Source: Candidatus Scalindua sp.
GTDB taxonomy: Bacteria; Planctomycetota; Brocadiia; Brocadiales; Scalinduaceae
Length of the DNA: 64,000 nucleotides
NCBI GenBank assembly: GCA_018670825.1
Contig: JABHIW010000048.1
Location: 1-64,000, forward strand
Direction: 5' to 3'
Numbering within the stretch: the stretch's first letter is position 1; each line of letters starts with the position of its first letter. Positions 1-6,691 of this stretch are shown piece after piece. Below the pieces are notes generated by a model. That model worked only from the letters and a program-made list of their open reading frames with translations. It had not been told where the DNA came from and made no database searches. The translations under genes were made by a program, and so were the position numbers.

Positions 1-182
1 ATGCTGCAAGCGGACACGAGACGAAACATGCTGCAAGCGGACACGAGACGAAACATGCTGCAAGCGGACACGAGACGAAACATGCTGCAAGCGGACACGA
101 GACGAAACATGCTGCAAGCGGACACGAGGCGAAACATGCTGCAAGTGGATATGAGACGAAACATGCTGCAAGTGGACATGAC
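1..182 (+). repeat. 27-bp tandem repeat, about 6.7 copies
   Basis: A 27-bp unit beginning ATGCTGCAAGCGGACACGAG is repeated head to tail. The first four copies are identical, the fifth has one change, and the sixth and partial seventh have several changes (AGTGGATATG, AGTGGACATG). Since 27 is divisible by 3 the repeat keeps every reading frame, and all three forward frames are open through it. The array is cut by the window edge, so the true copy number is unknown. Identical copies at the 5' side suggest recent expansion, so the count may vary between strains. Confidence 0.95.
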
Positions 183-455
183 AGTGGAGGTGATTCTCAT
201 TCAATTTTTCAGGGTTATTCGGGTGAAACACATAAAGCAGATGAACGTGTTTTTCACAAGAAAAAGCATGGAACATATATCAAAACGAAAAATCCATTGA
301 GCAATATCAAGTTATTTGTTCAGGATAAATGGTATACATCCGGAATACATAAAGTCTGGATTAGCGCTGCCGGCTTTATTATTGCAACTCAATTATGGCT
401 TTGTATTGTAGCATTTCTTTGCATGATAGTCTGGAGAATTAGAGAGAAAACATAG
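1..455 (+). CDS. C-terminal part of a histidine-rich repeat protein with a membrane anchor
   Basis: I do not recognise the family. The frame beginning at base 3 is open from the window edge to a TAG at 453-455, giving at least 150 residues. It starts with six copies plus a partial copy of a nine-residue repeat, AASGHETKH, with two histidines per copy. A further stretch containing several His, Lys and Asp residues follows, then a strongly hydrophobic segment (about residues 118-144, rich in I, A, L, W and F) and a short basic tail RIREKT, as in a C-terminal membrane anchor. The other frames through the repeat are also open: frame 1 runs to 300 and frame 2 stops at the end of the repeat. Only frame 3 leads into a plausible protein with a helix and a tail. 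The start lies upstream of the window. Metal binding by the His repeats is only a guess. Confidence 0.55.
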   Translation, partial: AASGHETKHAASGHETKHAASGHETKHAASGHETKHAASGHEAKHAASGYETKHAASGHDSGGDSHSIFQGYSGETHKADERVFHKKKHGTYIKTKNPLSNIKLFVQDKWYTSGIHKVWISAAGFIIATQLWLCIVAFLCMIVWRIREKT

Positions 456-787
456 TTGATGTTTTTACCTTTACAAACCCTGATTTCCGGACAAAGCTGC
501 TCAGTTCTTCTCCGATTTGGTAATAACTCCTACTGGCGTCCATGACACTACCTCAATAATGTTTGTCGCACTTAACACATATTCAACATCCTCATATCTT
601 ATATCTTCACTCAAATATCATTTTTAGTTGAAAAGTACGATTGAATTTGCCTATTATGTCTGCATGTCAATAATAATTCTATGTACCTATTATCAGTATA
701 CCCATCTCAAAATTGTTTTCAGTGAAAAGCAAAAAACCAAACTGGTTTTAGTATATATGGGAATGCATATGATAAGGGGGAAGGATT
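456..787. other. Non-coding gap between the His-rich gene and the first deacetylase
   Basis: No convincing gene lies here. Two short minus-strand frames (37 codons from a TTG at about 620, and 34 codons from an ATG at 543 to a stop at 439) have a plausible residue mix and overlap each other in different frames, which could be a remnant of a small gene. The right end carries a candidate promoter and the strong AAGGGGGAAGG ribosome site of the next gene. Confidence 0.5.
628..657 (+). promoter_or_regulatory. Candidate sigma70 promoter for the 788 deacetylase
   Basis: TTGAAA at 628-633 and TATTAT at 652-657 are separated by 18 bp. This leaves a leader of about 125 bases before the gene starting at 788. 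The match is good but not decisive in such AT-rich DNA. Confidence 0.35.
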
Positions 788-1840
788 TTGTTTAAGCTTA
801 GAAGATTTATCAAATTTATCGTTGCCTTCATCTTCTATTATTCAGGAATCTTTATTTTTTATAAAAGATTTGTCATTAAAGGAAAGGTTACGATATTAAT
901 GTTTCATCGTGTAACCGATACTTTTTTTGACGTTAGTCTATTGGTGAAAAGAAAAACATTTGAGGAATGTATGCAATATATTGCTCGGAGATGCCCTGTA
1001 ATCTCACTGGACTTTCTGGTACAGAATTTTGATAGGTGGGAGAGCGTACCGCATAATAGCTATGTGGTCACATTTGATGATGGATGGATAGATTTCTATG
1101 ATACTGCATATCCCGTTTTAAGTCGTTTAAAAATTCCTGCTACGGTTTATTTGACTACCGGTTTCGCATCATTAAAATGCAGTTACTGGCAGGAAAGACT
1201 GGATAACTTACTTGCGCAGATATTTGCAGAAAAAAGAACACTTCTAACAAAAGATAATATTATCTCTATACCTGAGATAAATCTCAAACTGAAATATTTA
1301 ATATTGAATAGTGGGGGGGCAGAAGTAACATTCAAATTTATTGATTATCTTAAAGAGTTTACTCATGATAAGATACTGAAAACTATTACTGATCTGGAAG
1401 TGTTCCAGGAGAGACATTCCATTAAGGTTGATAATAACAAAGAGAGGTCCTTTGTAAGCTGGGATGAGCTTAATCATATTAAAGATCCGAATATCTCGTT
1501 TGGCTCCCATACAGTAAACCATATGATCTTGACCAATGAACAAACGGATGTAGTTAAGGAAGAAATCAGTAAGTCAAAAGAGATTATAGAAAAAGAGACG
1601 GAGAGAAGCGTTATTCATTTCTGCTATCCAAATGGAAATAATAATGATGGTATAAAAGAAATTGTTGCTAAATCATATAAATCTGCATGTACAACCAAAG
1701 GCGGTTTTGTTTCAAAAGATTCTGACATTTATAGCCTCAACAGGATTGGAATAAACGAGGAGATGGTTACTGACTGGAGGGGCAATTTTTCTAAATACGT
1801 GTTTATCTATTCTATTTTTATTGAATCTTTAAAGGCATAA
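788..1840 (+). CDS. Polysaccharide deacetylase (NodB homology domain), membrane anchored
   Basis: A 350-residue NodB-type carbohydrate esterase (CE4 family), expected to remove N- or O-acetyl groups from a polysaccharide at the envelope. A hydrophobic segment at residues 8-28 would anchor it. The catalytic motifs are present: TFDDG at 95-99 (base Asp and metal Asp), the metal pair HxxxH at His241 and His245, and FCYPNG near 278-283 as motif 3. The start is a TTG at 788, supported by AAGGGGGAAGG at 774-784. A long insert (about residues 128-220) separates motifs 1 and 2. It heads a short plus-strand group that also holds a degenerate relative at 3178. Deacetylases of this type are common in exosortase/PEP-CTERM polysaccharide loci; the actual substrate cannot be read from the sequence. 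Confidence 0.85.
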   Translation: MFKLRRFIKFIVAFIFYYSGIFIFYKRFVIKGKVTILMFHRVTDTFFDVSLLVKRKTFEECMQYIARRCPVISLDFLVQNFDRWESVPHNSYVVTFDDGWIDFYDTAYPVLSRLKIPATVYLTTGFASLKCSYWQERLDNLLAQIFAEKRTLLTKDNIISIPEINLKLKYLILNSGGAEVTFKFIDYLKEFTHDKILKTITDLEVFQERHSIKVDNNKERSFVSWDELNHIKDPNISFGSHTVNHMILTNEQTDVVKEEISKSKEIIEKETERSVIHFCYPNGNNNDGIKEIVAKSYKSACTTKGGFVSKDSDIYSLNRIGINEEMVTDWRGNFSKYVFIYSIFIESLKA

Positions 1841-1959
1841 GTGTGCTTTACTTGATTTGTCTCTTAAAATCCTTTAATTAAATAAGGTATAGTGATAACG
1901 GCAATAAGCTTTTTTTAATAAATAATTTACAGAAATTACTATAATATTGAAGATTCGGT

Positions 1960-3060
1960 ATGAAGAATAGAGAAAGGGGATTATTGAAAATTGTAGAATG
2001 CCTGAAGAAACACAATTATTCAATCTCTCGAATCCTGCCATCTCAGAAAAATCACTTAAAGCTGCCGTTCGAACCAATAAATCTATTAAATTTTGTATTT
2101 TGGGAAAAAAATGCATTATATGAATGGACAGCATTTCCCCTGTTTTATCAAAAAATATTCAAACTGTTTTATCCAAAGGTATTTATTCTTTTTAAGATGT
2201 TCTTTCTTAATAATGAGGTGAAAAGGGATGACGTTTTTAAATTTTTCAGAGAAGAGGATGTTAGTTTATTTATAAAGGGTGGTATTTTAGATGAATCAAA
2301 TGGGAGTTACCGATTTACTATAAAATTAATTCCTTATCAGGACATGATTATCAGTAAAGGTTCATCATGGTTTGGTAAAGATTCTGTTATATTTGCAGAA
2401 TACTTAACTAAAGACTTAAGTGGTATGACGTTTGAAAAAACATTGGATTTATGTACAGGAACGGGTGTCCAGGCAATCGTGTCTAAAAAATATTCTAAAA
2501 GAGTGACTGCATCAGATATTCGGGAAGGTTTAGTACAAAACGCTATGCTAAACGCTAAAATTAACAATATTACCGATATCACTTTCTTAAATTCTAATTT
2601 ACTTAAAAACATTCCAGGGAAATATGACCTGATTACGGCAAACCCACCTTATGGTATTGTTTCAAATAACCCTGATGACAAAACATATGGCCTTCACACC
2701 GTTTTTGAGTTGTTAGAGAATCTTGATAATCATTTGAACAATGGTGGCATGGCAAGTATTATTACGGAGTCTGTAGTTAAAGATGGAAAGGATATGGTAT
2801 TTGAAAAGATCAAGCAGGTTTTTGACAACAAGAATTACACAATAGTTTTGACACCATTAAATTATCATATTAACAACCTCTTTTTTAATTTAGTACACAA
2901 AGAATATGGGATTTCACATATTCCACTTCATATCATATCATTTAGGAAAAATGATAAAAATATGATTGTGTTACTTAAACTGCCATTGATCAGGAAAATA
3001 ATATGTTTTGCTTATATAGCACTAATGTATTCTAAATATTTTTTTAGGCATGAGAAGTGA
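1960..3060 (+). CDS. Class I SAM-dependent methyltransferase (small-molecule/HemK-like fold)
   Basis: 366 residues. The C-terminal half has a Rossmann methyltransferase domain: motif I LDLCTGTGVQ at about 162-171, an acidic SAM-ribose residue in ASDIRE near 184-189, and the NPPY motif at 228-231 that is typical of methyltransferases acting on planar amino groups (N5-glutamine or N6-adenine types). The N-terminal 150 residues have no recognised domain and include hydrophobic stretches. The last 30 residues are hydrophobic and basic. It lies 119 bp after the deacetylase in the same direction. The ATG at 1960 is preceded by no strong ribosome site. Its target is unknown; NPPY does not by itself fix the substrate, and a role in modifying the locus polysaccharide is only suggested by position. 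Confidence 0.7.
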   Translation: MKNRERGLLKIVECLKKHNYSISRILPSQKNHLKLPFEPINLLNFVFWEKNALYEWTAFPLFYQKIFKLFYPKVFILFKMFFLNNEVKRDDVFKFFREEDVSLFIKGGILDESNGSYRFTIKLIPYQDMIISKGSSWFGKDSVIFAEYLTKDLSGMTFEKTLDLCTGTGVQAIVSKKYSKRVTASDIREGLVQNAMLNAKINNITDITFLNSNLLKNIPGKYDLITANPPYGIVSNNPDDKTYGLHTVFELLENLDNHLNNGGMASIITESVVKDGKDMVFEKIKQVFDNKNYTIVLTPLNYHINNLFFNLVHKEYGISHIPLHIISFRKNDKNMIVLLKLPLIRKIICFAYIALMYSKYFFRHEK

Positions 3061-3177
3061 TTATGAAATCCGTTAGAATTTAATTTGATATTGAACGATT
3101 ACGACGAGATAATCCATGATTTTTCTGAAAATATTTTTTAAACAAGTTACAATGATTTGACAAGGGGTAAAGCAGGG

Positions 3178-3984
3178 ATGGGTTTCCTAAAAAGCAAAGC
3201 AGCCGTTCTACAATATCAGAATATTTCTTACGACAAGGATAACTTCCTTGATACATGGATATTTCATGAAAGTTTTGAAGAACAGTTGGAATACCTTTCC
3301 AAAAATAATATATCCATCATTCCTTTGGAAGATGCGGTTTCGTATTTTAACGGGGACTTAAACTTAAAAAAACAGTCCTTTTCTCTCACCTTTGATACAG
3401 GATGCATTGAACTTTTTACCCTTTGTTATCCATTGCTGAAGAAATATGGATACCCTGCCACTTTTTTTATACGTCCCGATACCGTGGGGGAAACAAGAAA
3501 TATTAATGGTAGAGATGTGTGCTATATGAACTGGGATCAAATTGGTGAACTCGCTGAAAACGGCATGACTATAGGTATGTATGGATGTAGAGGAGGAGTG
3601 TTAACACAAACACCTTTGGAAGAGATAGAAAAAGAGATAAGAGGTGCAAGGCCGGTATTTGAAAAGAAACTTGAAAAAAAAGTGGCATACTACGGTGTCA
3701 GAGAAGGGATTCCTACAAAACAGATGGTGGATTTATTTAAAAGAGAAGGCATTAAAGCTGTTTTTTGTCAGGCGCCAACCGAAAAGAGAACATGCTCTTA
3801 TGCTGTTGGACGGATTCAGATAGATGATAATGACCTTAATATCCTACTCATTAAAACAAGAAAAATCTACGTTTTCTTAAAAGATTCCCGGTACTGGAGT
3901 TTTGGTCGTAAATGCAAATTTGATAAGGTTATCCACTTTGTATCTAACACCATTAACCGGATGAAAGGTAAAGAGTGTCACTAA
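3178..3984 (+). CDS. NodB-like protein lacking catalytic metal ligands
   Basis: 268 residues from the ATG at 3178, which follows the purine-rich stretch AAGGGGTAAAGCAGGG; a TTG at 3157 would add seven residues. The overall sequence follows the NodB fold: a TFD motif, then PATFFIRPD, then a segment equal to motif 2, then alternating helices and strands. However motif 1 reads TFDTG (about 71-75) instead of TFDDG, and where HxxxH is expected the sequence is GMYGCRGG with no histidine. Active CE4 enzymes need these residues, so this copy is probably not a metal-dependent deacetylase. It could bind glycan or regulate the active relative at 788. It is otherwise intact, with no frameshift. Confidence 0.75.
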   Translation: MGFLKSKAAVLQYQNISYDKDNFLDTWIFHESFEEQLEYLSKNNISIIPLEDAVSYFNGDLNLKKQSFSLTFDTGCIELFTLCYPLLKKYGYPATFFIRPDTVGETRNINGRDVCYMNWDQIGELAENGMTIGMYGCRGGVLTQTPLEEIEKEIRGARPVFEKKLEKKVAYYGVREGIPTKQMVDLFKREGIKAVFCQAPTEKRTCSYAVGRIQIDDNDLNILLIKTRKIYVFLKDSRYWSFGRKCKFDKVIHFVSNTINRMKGKECH

Positions 3985-4033
3985 CCACGTAAAAAACAGC
4001 ACAATGAATTTTTAGATAACAAAAAGTTTCGCT

Positions 4034-4058
4034 TCCCCGGACAAAAAGCGCCGAGGAC
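4034..4058 (+). repeat. Dispersed 25-bp repeat, copy 1 (inverted relative to 26664)
   Basis: The 25 bases here (core CGGACAAAAAGCGCCGAGG) are found again, as the exact reverse complement, at 26664-26688. The match extends a few bases further on the left if one base is skipped. Both copies are in gene-free DNA and they bracket the block from the PEP-CTERM lectin to the GT2 at 25690. No transposase is near either copy. Confidence 0.8.
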
Positions 4059-4188
4059 TTTAATTCATCGAAATCAATGCAATACGGATTAATGCTGCTA
4101 GAGATAAATCCCCTCAAAAGAAGGTCTGGATCGTAAAGCCCCTGCGTGCAACATGTGGTTGGGAAAGTGTTTTATTATATTCGTGCCG

Positions 4189-4210
4189 GTTTTGGCGGCC
4201 CAGCCAAAAC
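4189..4210. promoter_or_regulatory. Perfect 8-bp stem hairpin
   Basis: GTTTTGGC at 4189-4196 and GCCAAAAC at 4203-4210 form a perfect stem around a six-base GC-rich loop. No run of T follows on either side, so it is not a standard terminator. It could be an operator or an RNA structure. Confidence 0.5.
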
Positions 4211-4288
4211 TCATTAATAAATTTCTTCTCAGAAATCCTTGTTTACTTCCTATGATTTGTGTTGCTATTGGACGTTTTCCTTAAGCCC

Positions 4289-4328
4289 ATTCCGTGTGTA
4301 CATGGATACCATTATGTGAATACGGAAT
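4289..4328. promoter_or_regulatory. Inverted repeat ATTCCGT / ACGGAAT with nested ATGG-CCAT
   Basis: Seven-base arms at 4289-4295 and 4322-4328 enclose a smaller inverted pair (ATGG, three bases, CCAT). It could be a binding site for a dimeric regulator. It sits just before the first of the two GGGG/CCCC palindromes. Confidence 0.35.
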
Positions 4329-4335
4329 AAAAAAT

Positions 4336-4352
4336 TGGGGTATTTTTCCCCA
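4336..4352. promoter_or_regulatory. GGGG/CCCC palindrome, site 1
   Basis: TGGGGTATTTTTCCCCA is 17 bp with five-base arms. It matches site 2 at 4436 in 14 of 17 positions, and the two sites start exactly 100 bp apart. A paired operator for a regulator of the downstream lectin gene is the simplest reading. Confidence 0.55.
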
Positions 4353-4435
4353 GATGCTAACTCTAATGTTACCACTCTTAACATGTTGATATTTCAGGAA
4401 TTCCGACAAATCAATAAGGTATTTTTCAAATTGTC

Positions 4436-4452
4436 TGGGGAAAATTTCCCCA
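4436..4452. promoter_or_regulatory. GGGG/CCCC palindrome, site 2
   Basis: TGGGGAAAATTTCCCCA is a perfect 17-bp palindrome around a central A (eight-base arms). It is followed after four bases by another run of five C, as in a half site. It lies about 190 bp upstream of the first lectin promoter. Confidence 0.6.
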
Positions 4453-4640
4453 AATTCCCCCTATCATGTTTGCAATAGTTGCTTAATAGAGTTTATGTCT
4501 GATACCATTTTATTAATTTGTAAGCCCTGTTATTTAAATATGTTAGCATGTTGTCTGTTTTTTTGCTACCGGTATTGAAGAGTATTGGCGTAGTTTTTGC
4601 GACATATATAAAGTGAAGAGTAAGAGTCGTAAGTATTAAA

Positions 4641-4669
4641 TTGACATAGACAGCATAATCGCTTACAAT
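4641..4669 (+). promoter_or_regulatory. Sigma70-type promoter P1 of the PEP-CTERM lectin
   Basis: TTGACA at 4641-4646, a 17-bp spacer and TACAAT at 4664-4669 give a near-consensus promoter. It is the first of two copies on a duplicated 42-bp unit (4641-4682 and 4737-4778, 35 of 42 bases identical). Transcription would start near 4676. Confidence 0.7.
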
Positions 4670-4736
4670 AACAAACAGACTCTCTCTTTGTGTTTAAAGG
4701 GTTGAGGTGTCGGCAGAGTTAAATGCAAATATTATG

Positions 4737-4765
4737 TTGACATGAACAACTTGATCGCTTATAAT
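4737..4765 (+). promoter_or_regulatory. Sigma70-type promoter P2 of the PEP-CTERM lectin
   Basis: TTGACA at 4737-4742, a 17-bp spacer and TATAAT at 4760-4765 match the consensus at every position. This is the second copy of the 42-bp unit, 96 bp after the first. The predicted start near 4772 gives a leader of about 95 bases. Confidence 0.75.
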
Positions 4766-4850
4766 AATAAACAGACTCATGCGTTACGCTAAACAAATCG
4801 GTAAGAATATGAGAGTGAGCGGTATCTTGAGAAGGAAATTAAAGTGAAAG

Positions 4851-4860
4851 AGAAGGAGGT
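4851..4860 (+). promoter_or_regulatory. Very strong ribosome-binding site of the lectin gene
   Basis: AGAAGGAGGT is a nearly full complement of the 16S 3' end, eight bases before the ATG at 4869. Most genes in this window have far weaker sites. Together with two consensus promoters it suggests very high expression. Confidence 0.85.
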
Positions 4861-4868
4861 GTTTTAAG

Positions 4869-5852
4869 ATGAGTAGAAATAATAGAATATATAACATTCT
4901 GATAGCCCTTGGAATTGTGCTAATTGTTAATGTCAAAGTTGCAAATGCCACAACGATAACTTTTGATGATATGTCTAATCTGAGCAGTTTTATTTTAAAT
5001 GACAGGACTGCCGTAGTACATGGTGTGACTGACGATGATAATGGCCCTACCATCAACACCGTCCTCAACGGCGATGGAGAAAAGGTCTTGCGACTAACGG
5101 ATTCTTTAGGGTTTATAAGTGGAACCGCATTCTTAGAAAATACAATTTCCCTGACTAACAATCGTTCTTTCAGTACTGCCTTTAAATTTCAGATTACCAA
5201 TCCAGTAGGTGCAGTAGATTCCGATGGAGTGACTGGTGCAGACGGCCTGGCACTTGTTCTTCAAGGCGTAGGTAATAACGTTGGTGGAGTCGGTGGTGGC
5301 ATGGGATATCAAGGTTTAAGTCCCAGTTTGGCAGTAGAATTTGATACATGGGATAACGATATCAGCTTTCCAGGTTTTGATGATCCTAATGGTAACCATG
5401 TTGGTATCAATCTAAATGGTAATATTATTTCAGAAATAACAACAGCAGATGTTCCAGGAAGTAATCTTCCCGCTCACATGAATAATGGTGACAATTGGTA
5501 TTCATGGATCGATTATGACGGCAGTCAAAACTTATTAGAGGTTAGACTTATAACCTTAACGACGCCAGAGCAGATAATAATTCGTCCGACTGCTGCTCTT
5601 TTATCGTATTCTATTGATTTGGAATCGATTTTGCCAAGTGATCTTTTCATTGGTTTTGCTTCCGGAACTGGCAGTGGACGTAACACACATGACATCAAAT
5701 CCTGGGAGTTTATTGATACATTCGAACCGATTGACAGTGAAGTTACAGTTCCGGAACCAACAACAGTAGCACTCCTCGGTATCGGACTGGCCGGATTGGG
5801 AGCAGGATATTTGAGAAGGTCGAGAAAACAAAGGATAAAGAAAAGTCAATGA
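4869..5852 (+). CDS. PEP-CTERM-anchored L-type lectin domain protein
   Basis: 327 residues, predicted to be exported and surface anchored. A signal peptide covers residues 1-27, ending in ANA. Residues about 28-285 follow the bacterial legume-type lectin fold: ADGLALVLQ at 124-132, AVEFDTWDN near 155-163, NHVGINLNG near 176-184, a DYDGSQNLLEVRL strand, and the closing LFIGFASGTGS...HDIKSWEF. The Asp and Asn residues in these segments correspond to the Ca/sugar site of the family. The tail is a classic PEP-CTERM signal: VPEPTT at 294-299, a hydrophobic helix (LLGIGLAGLGAGYL) and a basic end. Proteins with this tail are processed by an exosortase, which is not in the window. It stands alone behind two strong promoters. 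Binding to the polysaccharide made by the neighbouring genes is inferred. Confidence 0.9.
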   Translation: MSRNNRIYNILIALGIVLIVNVKVANATTITFDDMSNLSSFILNDRTAVVHGVTDDDNGPTINTVLNGDGEKVLRLTDSLGFISGTAFLENTISLTNNRSFSTAFKFQITNPVGAVDSDGVTGADGLALVLQGVGNNVGGVGGGMGYQGLSPSLAVEFDTWDNDISFPGFDDPNGNHVGINLNGNIISEITTADVPGSNLPAHMNNGDNWYSWIDYDGSQNLLEVRLITLTTPEQIIIRPTAALLSYSIDLESILPSDLFIGFASGTGSGRNTHDIKSWEFIDTFEPIDSEVTVPEPTTVALLGIGLAGLGAGYLRRSRKQRIKKSQ

Positions 5853-5947
5853 TTCAGTTGTGATGCAGAATTGGGAAGTGCTATACTTATTTAGTCGGTT
5901 TATATAACTTCAACCAATAGGTATAAATAAACGATAAGTTCCTCGTG

Positions 5948-6343
5948 CTATCTTTTCTTTTTCCTGCATTTCTTGATTATGCTTTTTTGAGAATATTCCA
6001 ACCCGCATTGAACTCCCATCAGATTTTTGTCTTTGTATAAATTTACCATTGCAGAACCCCCTCCTCTATTAACAAATATTTTATCCCCAAAAATGATTGG
6101 TTCCGTGAATGTGCCTCATTGATATTTCGCAAATCATGGTTCACACCATGGAGAGATTAGGTAAATTCCTTTGCTAATTGAAATCCTTTGGGAGAACAAT
6201 TTGCCAATCAAGTTTAATGGATAATCTACTATCTCACAGTAACAGTTCATCACCTCACCTCTATCTATTACTGAAAAATCTTCTCTGGATTGCATGATAC
6301 CTGATAAAGATACTCTGGTATGACAAAAAACGCATGCATTCAA
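5948..6343 (-). pseudogene. Possible decayed gene with two in-frame TGA codons
   Basis: One minus-strand frame from 6343 down to a TAG at 5948-5950 reads as plausible protein but is broken by TGA at 6134-6136 and at 6116-6118. The upstream part contains CVFCH, which has the form of a c-type heme motif. The downstream part reads TEPIIFGDKIFVNRGGGSAM, which resembles a strand from a PQQ-type beta-propeller. The parts may come from one gene inactivated by point mutations, but with only about 130 codons this could also be chance. Confidence 0.25.
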
Positions 6344-6518
6344 GGAAAAGATAGGGTCGATACAGAGAGCATTGTAAAACGTTTAAGCGGATGAGTATGC
6401 ATTCTTTGGTTCTATGCTAAATTAACAGGAAATTATTACAAGATTTGATGAAGAATCCAATGCTTATGAAAAGGAGCAATAGATGACATCAGGCAAATTA
6501 GCTGTCCATTGTTTATTA

Positions 6519-6546
6519 TTGACGTTTTACTCAATTAGTTTATACT
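6519..6546 (+). promoter_or_regulatory. Candidate promoter for the ABC exporter and glycosyltransferase block
   Basis: TTGACG at 6519-6524, a 16-bp spacer and TATACT at 6541-6546. It would start transcription near 6552, about 140 bases before the first gene. It is the best-looking promoter upstream of the long plus-strand block. Confidence 0.45.
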
Positions 6547-6691
6547 GTTGTTTGCGTAAGCAGTTTAGTATCTTACGGTTAGCTAAATCCTGTGAAGATA
6601 TTTCTTAATTAACGCAGAAGTGTGCATATTTAAAAAAAGGCACACAAAAAGTGTTTTGCAACGTTGTGTTCAAATGGTTTAGAAGAATAGA

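Larger units (their letters stand above)
3985..4868. other. 884-bp non-coding control region upstream of the PEP-CTERM lectin
   Basis: I see no gene here. The stretch is dense in structured sites, listed separately: a copy of a dispersed repeat (4034), a perfect hairpin (4189), an ATTCCGT/ACGGAAT inverted repeat (4289), two related palindromes exactly 100 bp apart (4336 and 4436), and a duplicated 42-bp unit carrying two near-consensus promoters (4641 and 4737). The leader between the second promoter and the gene is about 95 bases and ends in a perfect ribosome site. Confidence 0.7.
5853..6691. other. 839-bp gap with a probable decayed gene and a promoter
   Basis: No intact gene is apparent. 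The left half has a minus-strand frame with two in-frame stops (5948-6343, listed separately). The right half holds a candidate promoter at 6519-6546 and a leader of about 140 bases before the ABC transporter genes. No clear terminator follows the lectin gene. Confidence 0.5.

Noticed and set aside
1-182. CRISPR array
   Set aside because: The 27-bp unit repeats directly without spacers, so it is a coding tandem repeat.
1-300. A 99-residue frame of MLQADTRRN repeats from base 1
   Set aside because: It has an odd Arg/Met-rich composition after the repeat and ends without a recognisable domain, while the frame at base 3 continues through a membrane helix to 455.
439-620. Two short minus-strand frames (34 and 37 codons) that look like pieces of one small gene in two frames
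   Set aside because: Too short, no ribosome site, and they overlap each other. Kept only as a possible remnant inside the gap description.
4784-5161. A 125-residue minus-strand frame antisense to the lectin gene start
   Set aside because: It covers the promoter leader and signal-peptide region of a well-supported plus-strand gene and has low-complexity hydrophobic content.
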